A program made the translations under genes and the position numbers. The notes below the pieces were generated by a model. The model was not told the origin of the DNA, made no database searches, and worked only from the letters and a program-made list of their open reading frames with translations. Of a DNA stretch of 64,000 nucleotides, positions 27,368 through 35,591 are shown piece after piece (within the stretch, counting starts at the first letter, position 1; the number at the start of each line of letters is the position of its first letter). This stretch comes from Loktanella sp. 3ANDIMAR09 (GTDB taxonomy: Bacteria; Pseudomonadota; Alphaproteobacteria; Rhodobacterales; Rhodobacteraceae). The stretch covers positions 29,209-93,208 of the forward strand of contig NZ_LJAK01000013.1 of the NCBI RefSeq assembly GCF_001420005.1, written 5' to 3'.

Positions 27368-28372
27368 TCACCCTTTTGCAGCGTCCTCGGCCTCGTAGGC
27401 CTCGATGATGGCGGCGACCAGCGGGTGACGCACCACGTCCTTGGACGTAAAATAGTTAAAGCTGATCTTGGGGATGTTTTTCAGCAGGCGTTCTGCGTCC
27501 CACAGACCCGAACTGACGCCGCGCGGCAGGTCGATCTGGGTGCGGTCACCGGTGATGGTCATGCGCGACCCCTCGCCCAGACGGGTCAGAAACATTTTCA
27601 TCTGCATCGACGTGGCGTTCTGCGCCTCGTCCAGAACGACGGCTGCACGGGCCAGCGTGCGCCCCCGCATAAAGGCCAGCGGCGCGATCTCGATCCGCTT
27701 TTCTTCGATCAGTTTGGCGACTTGCTTGGCCGGGAAAAAGTCGTTCAGCGCATCATAGAGGGGCTGCATGTAGGGATCGACCTTGTCCTTCATGTCGCCG
27801 GGCAGATAGCCCAGTTTTTCGCCCGCTTCGACGGCGGGGCGTGACAGGATGATCTTGTCCACGTTGCCGCTGATGAAATGGTTCACCGCGACAGCCACGG
27901 CCAGATAGGTCTTGCCCGTGCCCGCAGGGCCGATGCCGAACGACAGTTCGTTTTCGAACAGCGACCGCACATAGGCCTTTTGCGCCTCGGTGCGGGGTTC
28001 GACCAGTTTCTTGCGCGTCTTGATTTCCACGCGGTCCGCTGGCGTCCCTTTGAACATTTCCTTTTGGTCACCGGGTTCGGGCGGGCCGGGATCAATGCCC
28101 AGCCGCATCGCGCTGGTCACATCCCCCGGTTCCAGACTGCGACCGGACTCGAGCCGTTCATAAAGGCCGATCAGCACCTTGCGGGCGTTCTGACGCGCAT
28201 CCTCGTCGCCCATCACCTCGAGCTGGTTGCCACGGCGCAGGATCTGCACGCCCAGCGTGCTTTCGATTGCGGCGAGGTTGCTGTCGTATTCGCCGCACAG
28301 GTCGATCAGCAGAAAGTTGTCGGGGAATTCCAGCGGTGCGTCTGGTGCTGCGGTCAGGGTGCTATCGGGCAA
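27368..28372 (-). CDS. PhoH-family ATPase
   Basis: A 334-residue P-loop protein. An N-terminal KH-like segment (NLAAIESTLGVQILRRGNQLEVMG) is followed by the PhoH NTPase domain with Walker A GIGPAGTGKTYLAV near residue 150, Walker B VVLDEAQNAT, and RTQIDLPRG. The family is linked to RNA metabolism with YbeY. It opens the phoH-ybeY-corC-lnt operon; the promoter must lie in 28373-28467. Confidence 0.92.
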   Translation of the reverse strand: MPDSTLTAAPDAPLEFPDNFLLIDLCGEYDSNLAAIESTLGVQILRRGNQLEVMGDEDARQNARKVLIGLYERLESGRSLEPGDVTSAMRLGIDPGPPEPGDQKEMFKGTPADRVEIKTRKKLVEPRTEAQKAYVRSLFENELSFGIGPAGTGKTYLAVAVAVNHFISGNVDKIILSRPAVEAGEKLGYLPGDMKDKVDPYMQPLYDALNDFFPAKQVAKLIEEKRIEIAPLAFMRGRTLARAAVVLDEAQNATSMQMKMFLTRLGEGSRMTITGDRTQIDLPRGVSSGLWDAERLLKNIPKISFNYFTSKDVVRHPLVAAIIEAYEAEDAAKG

Positions 28373-28467
28373 TCAAGCCTCCGGTGTTCAAGCGTGTCCT
28401 ATGATGGTGGCCGCCGCGTGTGACAAGTTCAAGTCACGAGATGCAAACGAGCGCAATTGACGCAAAG

Positions 28468-28501
28468 AAAAAAGGCCGCAGATGGGATCTGCGACCTTTT
28501 T
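28468..28501 (-). terminator. Terminator after the small lipoprotein gene
   Basis: The stem CGCAGAT/ATCTGCG with loop GGG (28477-28493) extends through one mismatch into AAAAAGG/CCTTTTT. On the minus strand a T-run follows. It separates the lipoprotein gene from the phoH operon. Confidence 0.85.
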
Positions 28502-28506
28502 GGTCA

Positions 28507-28839
28507 TTAGCGAAAGTTGCTTGCGCGAACCGGATCCGGGATTGCGCCACCGGACTTGAACGGTCCCACCGCCGTAGATGGCGGGGCAACACCGGAACAG
28601 ACCGGGCGTCCGTCGGGGGTCATACGTTCCGACAAATACCCTTCGACGCCGTCATCGATGATCCAGTGGTCGCAGCCGTTCGGATCGACCCAGATGCCGG
28701 CAACCAGTGTCGACAGGTGTTTGGAGTCGATGCCACGGTCGACGCTCTTGTCACCGGGTGTTGCCGCCAGATCGAGGTCGGCGCAGGCCGTCAGCGCCGC
28801 ACCAGCGAGGATCAGGCCAATCAGTTTCATGCTCTTCAT
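28507..28839 (-). CDS. Small lipoprotein sharing a motif with the adjacent OmpA protein
   Basis: A 110-residue protein with a lipoprotein signal ending in LTAC (lipidated Cys near residue 19). ATG 28839 has GGGGA six bases ahead; the first ATG at 28845 abuts that Shine-Dalgarno. Residues 49-81 form a compact module, IWVDPNGCDHW followed by DDGVEGYLS and DGRPVC, also present in the OmpA protein upstream. Two cysteines in the module could make a disulfide. The tail is Gly/Pro-rich and unremarkable. Function unknown; the outer membrane is the probable location. Confidence 0.7.
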   Translation of the reverse strand: MKSMKLIGLILAGAALTACADLDLAATPGDKSVDRGIDSKHLSTLVAGIWVDPNGCDHWIIDDGVEGYLSERMTPDGRPVCSGVAPPSTAVGPFKSGGAIPDPVRASNFR

Positions 28840-28851
28840 GTCCATTCCCCT

Positions 28852-29403
28852 TTAGCGGATGCAGTAAATTTCGACGCGGCGGTTTTGCTGCATGCCAGCG
28901 TGGGTGTCGTTCGTGGCGCGCGGCTGACGTTCGCCGAAACCCTTGACGTCGACGACGCGTGCACCCAGGCCCTGCGCCACGGAAGCAACCGCGCCGGCGC
29001 GGTTGTTGGACAGGCGGATGTTGTATTCATCTGACGCGCGGCTGTCGGTGTGACCGTAGATCATGAAACCGAATGCATTGGCCGTGCGAAAGAATTCCTC
29101 GAGCTGGGCACGGGCATGTGCCGTGATGTGCCAGCGGTCGGTTGCGAACAGCGTGTCCGTCGGGATCACGCCGCAGATTTCAGACCGGTGACAGACCGGA
29201 CGTCCGTCACGCGTGCGATGCGGTGACATGTAACCTTCTGCGCCGTCATCCATGGCCCAGTGTTCGCACCCGTCGGGGTCGATCCAGATCGTGGGCTGAT
29301 AAATCTCGCCGCGCTGCTGGGCGGCAGCACTGCTGCCGATCATGGTCGCCGCCAATGCGGCAGCCATCCCGACCTTCAGAATTTCGTTAAATTTGAATGC
29401 CAC
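28852..29403 (-). CDS. OmpA-family protein with WxDPxGCxHW module
   Basis: A 183-residue periplasmic protein with a GTG start, GAGGGG eight bases before it and a signal peptide ending SSAAAQQ. Residues 39-71 carry the module IWIDPDGCEHW, DDGAEGYMS, DGRPVC. Residues 85-183 form an OmpA peptidoglycan-binding domain (YGHTDSRASDEYNIRLSNNRA, then GFGERQP). It probably bridges the cell wall and the outer membrane with the lipoprotein 12 bases downstream. Confidence 0.8.
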   Translation of the reverse strand: MAFKFNEILKVGMAAALAATMIGSSAAAQQRGEIYQPTIWIDPDGCEHWAMDDGAEGYMSPHRTRDGRPVCHRSEICGVIPTDTLFATDRWHITAHARAQLEEFFRTANAFGFMIYGHTDSRASDEYNIRLSNNRAGAVASVAQGLGARVVDVKGFGERQPRATNDTHAGMQQNRRVEIYCIR

Positions 29404-29590
29404 GTCGGAATCCCCTCAAAAATCGCCACCCACAACCAAATGTAGGACAAGGCAGCATTAACACATAATCGCCACGATTCTAGCAAGTATGGTGAGTTCG
29501 CCAAGCATTTTTTCCACATATTGTGTCGCAAACGGCAACAATGGTGGAGTTTTGTGCAGATTTGAGATAGTTCAGGCGGGACGTGTGGTG

Positions 29591-30901
29591 TCAGTCCACC
29601 AGCACGCCCCCCAAGGAATTCGGACCAGCCGTTTCGATCCTGACTCGGCGAACCTGACCGATGGCCGTCTCTGGCGCATCCGCATAGACCGCATGCAGAT
29701 AGTCGGATTTGCCGATCAGCTGACCGTCGATGCGGCCTTTCTTTTCGAACAGAACCCCCACCTCGCGGCCAACCATGGTGTTTTGGATCGCGCGTTGCTG
29801 TTCGGTCAGCAGCGCCTGAAGCCGTTGCAGGCGGTCGTTCATCACGTCCTCTGGCAGTTGCGGTTTTTCGGCCGCCGGCGTGCCCGGACGGGTGGAATAT
29901 TTGAACGAATAGGCCTGCCCGTAGTTCACGGTCCGGATCAGGTCCATCGTCGCCTCGAAATCGTCTTCGGTCTCGCCGGGGAAACCGACGATGAAATCAC
30001 CCGACAACAGGATGTCGGGGCGCGCGGCACGGATGCGCTCGATCAGGCGGATATAGCCCTGGGCCGTGTGCTTGCGGTTCATCGCCTTGAGGATCCGGTC
30101 CGACCCGGACTGCACCGGCAGGTGCAGATAGGGCATCAGCTTGGCGCATTCCCCGTGGGCGGCGATCAGGGCGTCGTCCATGTCATTGGGATGGCTGGTG
30201 GTGAACCTGATGCGTTCCAGCCCGTCGATTTCGGCCAGATCCCAGATCAACCCCGCCAGACCGCCGTCATGGCCGTGATAGGCATTCACGTTCTGACCCA
30301 GCAACGTCAGTTCGGCCACACCGGAATCGACCAGTTCGCGTGCCTCCTGGATGACGCGGGACGCGGGGCGGCTGACCTCTGCGCCGCGGGTATAGGGCAC
30401 CACGCAGAAGGCGCAGAATTTGTCGCAGCCTTCTTGTACGGTCAGGAACGCGGACGGGGCGCGCTTTGCCTTGCTGCGCGATTTCAGCGTGTCGAATTTG
30501 TCGTCATCGGGAAAATCGGTGTCCAGCGCGCGCTGACCACTGCGGACCGCGTCGTCCATCGCAGGCAGGCGGTGATAGCTTTGCGGCCCGACGACCAGAT
30601 CTACGACCGGTGCGCGGCGCATGATCTCTTCGCCCTCGGCCTGTGCCACGCAGCCTGCCACCCCGATTTTCAGATCCGGGTTCGCATCCTTGAGAGGCCG
30701 CAGGCGGCCCAGTTCGGAATACACCTTTTCCGCCGCCTTTTCGCGAATGTGGCAGGTGTTCAGCAGGATCATGTCCGCATCTTCGGGGGTGTCGGTCGTG
30801 ACATAGCCCTGCCCGCCCAGCTGTTCGGCCATGCGTTCGCTGTCATAGACGTTCATCTGACAGCCGTAGGTTTTCACAAAAAGCTTGCGGGGTGCGGACA
30901 T
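29591..30901 (-). CDS. miaB: tRNA-2-methylthio-N6-dimethylallyladenosine synthase
   Basis: A 436-residue radical-SAM methylthiotransferase that modifies A37 of tRNA. The start [21 protein letters not shown] is standard; further upstream in-frame sequence is not conserved and enters the divergent gene's leader. The UPF0004 domain cysteines ([18 protein letters not shown]) bind one cluster, and [15 protein letters not shown] binds the radical-SAM cluster. A C-terminal TRAM domain includes [15 protein letters not shown]. Confidence 0.96.
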   Translation of the reverse strand: MSAPRKLFVKTYGCQMNVYDSERMAEQLGGQGYVTTDTPEDADMILLNTCHIREKAAEKVYSELGRLRPLKDANPDLKIGVAGCVAQAEGEEIMRRAPVVDLVVGPQSYHRLPAMDDAVRSGQRALDTDFPDDDKFDTLKSRSKAKRAPSAFLTVQEGCDKFCAFCVVPYTRGAEVSRPASRVIQEARELVDSGVAELTLLGQNVNAYHGHDGGLAGLIWDLAEIDGLERIRFTTSHPNDMDDALIAAHGECAKLMPYLHLPVQSGSDRILKAMNRKHTAQGYIRLIERIRAARPDILLSGDFIVGFPGETEDDFEATMDLIRTVNYGQAYSFKYSTRPGTPAAEKPQLPEDVMNDRLQRLQALLTEQQRAIQNTMVGREVGVLFEKKGRIDGQLIGKSDYLHAVYADAPETAIGQVRRVRIETAGPNSLGGVLVD

Positions 30902-31011
30902 CGGGTTCACTCGCTTGCAGGGGTCGGGGCGCACGATCCCTAACGCCTGCTGCTGTGTCTTGCAATGCGGTGCAAATTCACCGAGTCTGCGCCCAGTCCC
31001 AAAAGACCGTG

Positions 31012-31884
31012 ATGCCAGCCATGATTTATGACAGCCTGTCCGCCTTTCTGACCGCCAGCAAGGGCGGCCTCGGCAAGGGACCGATCGCGCTGATCCTGCT
31101 GGAGGACGACACAGAGGTCGACAGCACCCTGCGCCACCATCTGGAATGCGGGTTCCGCAAGGTCGTGGCATTCGGCATGCCCGATATCGTGGTGGCCGAA
31201 GATGTGGCCGACAAGGTAACGCGCGTGCACATGGACGTGCTTGCCAAAGGGGCCCTTGAAACCATCGTCAACGCGGTGATCGGCATCGCGGACGGGGCAT
31301 GGATTTTCTACTGCTACAATGCGGAATACCTGTTTTTCCCGTTCTGCGAGACACGCAGCGTCGGCGAGATGATCGCCTTTTCGCTGGAGGAACGCCGCCA
31401 CACGATCCTGACCTTTGTCGTGGATATCTACGCCGACGATCTGACCGCGCACCCCGATGCCGTCAGCATGGAAAATGCCCATCTGGATCGGTCCGGCTAT
31501 TATGCGCTGGCGCGACAGGATGCGTGGAACAACGACATCGACCGCCAATACGATTTTTACGGCGGCCTGCGCTGGAGGTTCGAGGAACATGTGCCCAAGC
31601 CGCGTCGCCGGATCGACCGCACATCGCTGTTCATGGCGAAAAGAGGTCTGGCGCTGCGGGACGATCACACCACGAACGACCCCGAATACAACACCTATGC
31701 CTGCCCCTGGCACAACAGCCTGACCGCGACGGTGGTGTCGTTCCGCACGGCCAAGGCATTGGTCCGCAATCCGGGATCCGCCCCGCATATCCAGACCTTT
31801 CGCTGGCACAACTCTGCCCCGTTCAAATGGCATTCCCAGCAGTTGCTTGAACTGGGGCTGATGGAACCGGGGCAATGGTTCTGA
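31012..31884 (+). CDS. Glycosyltransferase family 2-like protein
   Basis: A roughly 290-residue protein without signal peptide or membrane helices. [27 protein letters not shown] near residue 25 resembles the start of Glyco_tranf_2_4 domains, and [18 protein letters not shown] lies where the DXD-like acidic site is usually found. The C-terminal half is rich in Trp and His ([20 protein letters not shown]). I am not certain of the assignment. ATG 31012 or ATG 31021 could be the start. It is divergent from miaB and upstream of the TPP riboswitch but in no clear operon. Confidence 0.5.
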   Translation: MPAMIYDSLSAFLTASKGGLGKGPIALILLEDDTEVDSTLRHHLECGFRKVVAFGMPDIVVAEDVADKVTRVHMDVLAKGALETIVNAVIGIADGAWIFYCYNAEYLFFPFCETRSVGEMIAFSLEERRHTILTFVVDIYADDLTAHPDAVSMENAHLDRSGYYALARQDAWNNDIDRQYDFYGGLRWRFEEHVPKPRRRIDRTSLFMAKRGLALRDDHTTNDPEYNTYACPWHNSLTATVVSFRTAKALVRNPGSAPHIQTFRWHNSAPFKWHSQQLLELGLMEPGQWF

Positions 31885-31988
31885 CCGGCTGACAGCCCCC
31901 ACAACAGCCATCAGCGATATTCTGACGCGCCTGCGTGATGCGGGGCGGCACCGCGTTGACATGCCGATCGAACTGCGCAAACGTCCGA

Positions 31989-32062
31989 CCACGCCAGGGG
32001 CGCCGCAAGGCTGAGATGCACCCTTTGAACCTGAACCAGATAATGCTGGCGGAGGGAGGTCG
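31989..32062 (+). promoter_or_regulatory. TPP riboswitch (THI element)
   Basis: The conserved THI-box segments stand in order: AGGGGCGCC (31996-32004), GGCTGAGATG (32009-32018), ACCCTTTGAACCTGAACCAG (32020-32039) and AATGCTGGCGGAGGGAGGT (32042-32060). These form the pyrimidine and pyrophosphate arms that bind thiamin pyrophosphate. It precedes thiM-thiE-thiD and an SDR gene by about 60 bases and should repress them when TPP is plentiful. Confidence 0.95.
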
Positions 32063-32065
32063 TGA

Positions 32066-32116
32066 CCGAACCACGGGGTTCGGCCCGTCTCTTTGTCCGT
32101 CCGCAGACGGAGAGAC
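32066..32116 (+). promoter_or_regulatory. Riboswitch expression platform that hides the thiM ribosome binding site
   Basis: CCGAACC (32066-32072) pairs with GGTTCGG (32077-32083). TCCGTC (32096-32101) with GACGGA (32106-32111), plus GTCTC (32087-32091) with GAGAC (32112-32116), form a second hairpin that includes the thiM Shine-Dalgarno GGAG (32109-32112). No T-run follows, so control is likely translational. Confidence 0.7.
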
Positions 32117-32119
32117 CGA

Positions 32120-32902
32120 ATGAAACCAAGTGTAGCCTGTCAGGCGATGCGGGACCGCGTGCCACTGGTGCATTGCATCACCAACTACGTCGCAATGAAC
32201 ATCGCCGCGAATGTGACGCTGGCTGCAGGTGCGTCCCCGGCCATGCTGCACACCCCCGAAGAGGTGGCCGATTTCACGCCCCTCGCAGGGGCATTGACCA
32301 TCAATATTGGCACCTTGTCGCCACATTGGGTCACGGGCATGCTTGCGGCCGCCGCGGCTGCGAAATCGCACGGCGTGCCCTGGGTTCTGGACCCGGTCGC
32401 ACATTTCATCACCCCCTACCGGGCCAATGCGACCAATGATCTGCTGGCGCAGCAACCGGACATCATACGTGGCAATGCGTCAGAGGTCATTGCGCTGTCA
32501 GGCCAGGCCGCGTCGGGCAAGGGTGCGGACAGCGGCGATGAGGTGGCGCAGGCGCAGGATATTGCCATCCGCATGGCAAGCCAGCGCAGCTGCGTCGTGG
32601 CCGTCACTGGCCCGGTGGATTTCGTCACCGATGGCACGCGCCACCTGATGGTGCATGGCGGGTCCGACCTGATGCCCAAGGTGACCGCGATGGGGTGTTC
32701 CCTGACGGCCGTCATCGGGGCCTATGCAGCGGTTGCACCCGCCTTTGACGCGACGGTCGCCGCCCTGTCGCATTTTGCCGTGGCAGGGGCGCGTGCAGGC
32801 GCGGACTGCCCCGGGCCGGGTCATTTCCAAGTCCGGTTTCTGGACCAGTTGCATGCCCTGCAACCGGCCGATCTGGACGCGGCGCGGCTGACATGGCTCT
32901 GA
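32120..32902 (+). CDS. thiM: Hydroxyethylthiazole kinase
   Basis: A 260-residue enzyme that phosphorylates 4-methyl-5-hydroxyethylthiazole in thiamin salvage. VHCITNYVAMNIAANVTLAAGASPAM near the N-terminus is the thiazole site, and VTAMGCSLTAVIGAYAA (residues about 190-205) carries the conserved catalytic cysteine and anion hole. ATG 32120 has GGAG seven bases upstream. It overlaps thiE by ten bases. Confidence 0.96.
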   Translation: MKPSVACQAMRDRVPLVHCITNYVAMNIAANVTLAAGASPAMLHTPEEVADFTPLAGALTINIGTLSPHWVTGMLAAAAAAKSHGVPWVLDPVAHFITPYRANATNDLLAQQPDIIRGNASEVIALSGQAASGKGADSGDEVAQAQDIAIRMASQRSCVVAVTGPVDFVTDGTRHLMVHGGSDLMPKVTAMGCSLTAVIGAYAAVAPAFDATVAALSHFAVAGARAGADCPGPGHFQVRFLDQLHALQPADLDAARLTWL

Positions 32903-33543
32903 TCCGCGCGCAATTGCGCCTCTATCTCGTGACCGATCCGCTGCTGTGTGCGCGGATGGGGCTGATCGAAACCGTCACGGCAGCCGTGCGGGGGGGCGTC
33001 ACCTGTGTGCAGCTGCGCGACAAGTCGGCCACCACCCACGCGCGCATCGACGCAGCCCGCGCGGTGAAATCCGCGCTTGCAGGTTCGGGTGTGCCGCTGC
33101 TCATCAACGATGACTTGGATGCGGCTGTCGCCGCCGGGGTTGACGGTGTGCATCTGGGTCAGGATGACGTGCAGGTCGCCACGGCGCGGGCCCGTCTGGG
33201 CCCAGAGGCGATCATCGGGCTGTCATGCGAAACCCCGCAGGATGTGCGTGCCGCCGATATCGCAACCGTCGATTACCTCGGCCTTGGTACGGTGTTTCCC
33301 ACGGCAACCAAGGACGACCACAAACCCAGTATCGGTCTGGACGGACTAGCCAGGCTGGCAGGTCTGACCGACCTGCCCTGCGTGGCGATCGGCGGCCTGA
33401 AACACGCGCATGCCGGGGCGGTGCTGGCCGCAGGCTGCGACGGCATTGCCGTCGTTTCGGCCATTTGCGGCCAGCCTGACCCGGAAACCGCAGCCCGCAT
33501 ACTCAGACAAGCCATGACCCCCACCGCAGGAGAAAACACATGA
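32893..33543 (+). CDS. thiE: Thiamine phosphate synthase
   Basis: A 216-residue TIM-barrel enzyme that joins HMP-PP and HET-P. The motifs VTCVQLRDKSATT, LINDDLDAAVAAGVDGVHLGQDD, YLGLGTVFPTATK and VAIGGL are all in place; the last two bind the thiazole phosphate. It overlaps thiM by ten bases and thiD by four. Confidence 0.96.
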   Translation: MALIRAQLRLYLVTDPLLCARMGLIETVTAAVRGGVTCVQLRDKSATTHARIDAARAVKSALAGSGVPLLINDDLDAAVAAGVDGVHLGQDDVQVATARARLGPEAIIGLSCETPQDVRAADIATVDYLGLGTVFPTATKDDHKPSIGLDGLARLAGLTDLPCVAIGGLKHAHAGAVLAAGCDGIAVVSAICGQPDPETAARILRQAMTPTAGENT

Positions 33544-34343
33544 TCCACAACGTCCTGAGCATTGCAGGGTCCGACCCGTCAGGTGGTGCGGGAATACAGG
33601 CCGATCTGAAAACCTTTGCGGCGAACGGCACCTATGGCATGGCCGTTCTGACCGCGCTCACCGCGCAGAACACCCGCGGCGTCAGCGGCGTCGAGACGGT
33701 TTCGCCCGCATTTGTGCAGGCGCAGATTGCCGCCGTTTTCGACGACATCCGGGTCGATGCGGTCAAGATCGGGATGATCGCGACCGCCGATATCGCGATC
33801 GCCGTGGCAGAGGTTTTGTCGCGCCACCCCGGCGTGCCCATCGTCCTGGACCCGGTCATGGTTGCCAAGGGCGGTGCCACCCTGCTGGCCGAGGATGCCA
33901 TTGCCGCCGTCAGATCCGCCCTGCTGCCGCTCGCGGCCGTCGTGACGCCGAACCTGGCCGAGGCTGCCAGATTACTGGACCAGCCGCAGGCAACCGATCG
34001 CAGCGGCATGGCAAGACAGGCCGCCGCCCTGGTCGAGCTCGGCCCGCGTGCCGCATTGGTCAAGGGTGGCCATCTGGATGGATCGGACAGTCCGGACGTG
34101 CTGCACAGCATGGGTGATGTTCACTGGCTGGAGGCCATTCGGACGCCCGGTCGCAACACGCATGGCACCGGATGCACCCTGTCGTCCGCGCTGGCCGCAC
34201 ATTTGGCACGGGGTGCCTCCCCCCATGACGCGGCAATTTCTGCGAAACGCTATGTCACCGGGGCCATTGCGGCGGCGGACACCCTGTCTGTCGGCCACGG
34301 CCACGGCCCCGTGCATCATTTTCACGCCCTCTGGAGAGACTGA
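33540..34343 (+). CDS. thiD: Hydroxymethylpyrimidine/phosphomethylpyrimidine kinase
   Basis: A 267-residue ribokinase-fold enzyme making HMP-PP. LSIAGSDPSGGAGIQADLKTF binds substrate, DPVMVAKGGATLL is a family signature, and NTHGTGCTLSSALAAHLA (catalytic Cys, GTGC loop) lies near residue 210. Together with thiM and thiE it makes a salvage route: the window has no thiC or thiG, so thiazole and pyrimidine may be imported, or those genes may lie elsewhere. Confidence 0.96.
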   Translation: MIHNVLSIAGSDPSGGAGIQADLKTFAANGTYGMAVLTALTAQNTRGVSGVETVSPAFVQAQIAAVFDDIRVDAVKIGMIATADIAIAVAEVLSRHPGVPIVLDPVMVAKGGATLLAEDAIAAVRSALLPLAAVVTPNLAEAARLLDQPQATDRSGMARQAAALVELGPRAALVKGGHLDGSDSPDVLHSMGDVHWLEAIRTPGRNTHGTGCTLSSALAAHLARGASPHDAAISAKRYVTGAIAAADTLSVGHGHGPVHHFHALWRD

Positions 34344-34344
34344 C

Positions 34345-35109
34345 ATGACCACAGCCATCAACGCACAAACCGTTCTCGTGACGGGCGCAGGACGCGGCCT
34401 GGGGGCCGCGATCGCCACGGCCTTTGCCCGCGAGGGCGCACAGGTCATCATCAACTATCGCAACAGCCGCACGGCGGCCGAGGCATTGGCAGACAGGCTG
34501 GGCGAGCGCGCCGTCGCATTGCAGGCCGATGTGACAGACGCTGATGCAGTCGCCCGGATGGTCGATATTGCCACCGCCCGGTTTGGCCCGATCACGACGG
34601 TCGTGCACAACGCGCTGGCTGATTTCAGCTTTAACGGCGATGCGCGGGAGGATCTGACCACCCTTGCTCCGGCGCACATCACGGCACAGCACGACACCGC
34701 CGTACGGGGTGCGCTGCATGTGGTTCAGGCAACGATACCAGCCATGAAGACAGCGAGTTTTGGTCGGATCATCACGATCGGTTCAAACCTTCTTCAAAAC
34801 CCGGTGGTGCCTTATCACGCCTATATCATGTCAAAGGGTTCGTTGTTGGGTCTGACGCGCAGTTTTGGCCGCGAATTGGGGGAATTCGGCATCACCGCGA
34901 ACATGGTTTCGGGTGGATTGCTGCGTCAGACAGATGCGAGTTCTGCCACACCGGAAGCGGTTTTCGACCTGATTGCGCAAAGCACGGCATTGGGGTCGGT
35001 GACGACACCGGCAGAGGTTGCGGATGCGGTTTTGTTTTTCGCAAGTCCATGGTCGCGCGCGGTGACGGGTCAGAACCTGATCGTCGATGGTGGTCTCGTT
35101 TACGGATAA
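34345..35109 (+). CDS. Short-chain dehydrogenase/reductase in the thiamin operon
   Basis: A 254-residue classical SDR. VLVTGAGRGLGAAIATAF binds NAD(P), NALAD follows, Ser is in ITIGSNLL, and YHAYIMSKGSL supplies the YxxxK pair. It ends AVTGQNLIVDGGLVYG, like FabG proteins. ATG 34345 is one base after the thiD stop and has GGAGAG upstream; longer in-frame extensions overlap thiD and are rejected. Being the fourth gene under the TPP riboswitch, it may act on thiamin precursors (inference); the substrate is unknown. Confidence 0.85.
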   Translation: MTTAINAQTVLVTGAGRGLGAAIATAFAREGAQVIINYRNSRTAAEALADRLGERAVALQADVTDADAVARMVDIATARFGPITTVVHNALADFSFNGDAREDLTTLAPAHITAQHDTAVRGALHVVQATIPAMKTASFGRIITIGSNLLQNPVVPYHAYIMSKGSLLGLTRSFGRELGEFGITANMVSGGLLRQTDASSATPEAVFDLIAQSTALGSVTTPAEVADAVLFFASPWSRAVTGQNLIVDGGLVYG

Positions 35110-35591
35110 GACGGGGCCACCGCGCGATGCGTCTTTCGGCCATTGGGCCCGGTTCGCAACCGGGCGATGGCCGCACAGAACACAGGTCCAATGATGACCC
35201 GCTGCGACGGTGGATATTGTGGGGGCCGTCATGTCTTGGCCCCTTTTAGCCGTGCGTGCTGTTTTGGCTGCGGGGTATTGGCGCGTTGGTCGGAGGTCAC
35301 AATAGAACCTACAGCCCGCACGCAATTTGCCATCCCGAGGCAGCTGCTAACGTTCAGATATTTCTGTATTATTTTGGTTTCGGGAGGGCGATTTGGACAC
35401 TGTTTACAAGATATTGCTCACGCTACGATCCGACGATGAAAGTGCTCGCCACCATCGGCCCAATGCCGCCGTTCGCCGCCCGGTTCATCGCTGCGGCGCG
35501 GCTTCAGCGAAGCAGACCTTCGCGCTACGCGAAGTCAGACCGCCTGGACACCTTGATAGACCGGCGATCTTTTGAGACGCTTCCAGCTTCC
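35110..35591. other. Intergenic region after the thiamin operon
   Basis: About 480 bases without a convincing gene. It holds one long hairpin at 35137-35173 (listed separately). Short open frames, such as the plus-strand frame 35393-35575, show no recognisable protein signal. Confidence 0.6.
35137..35173 (+). terminator. Long two-part hairpin downstream of the thiamin/SDR operon
   Basis: CGGCCAT (35137-35143) pairs with ATGGCCG (35167-35173). Inside it, GCCCGGTT (35147-35154) pairs with AACCGGGC (35158-35165) across a three-base loop. It lies 28 bases after the SDR stop and lacks a T-run, so it may be a rho-type or mRNA-end-protecting structure rather than a classic terminator. Confidence 0.45.

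Noticed and set aside
35147..35165. GGTTCGCAACC resembles a tRNA T-arm
   Set aside because: No acceptor, D or anticodon arms can be built around it; it belongs to the long hairpin.
35393..35575. Small plus-strand open frame between the SDR and AraC genes
   Set aside because: No ribosome binding site of note, no homology features and Arg/Ala-rich composition typical of chance frames.
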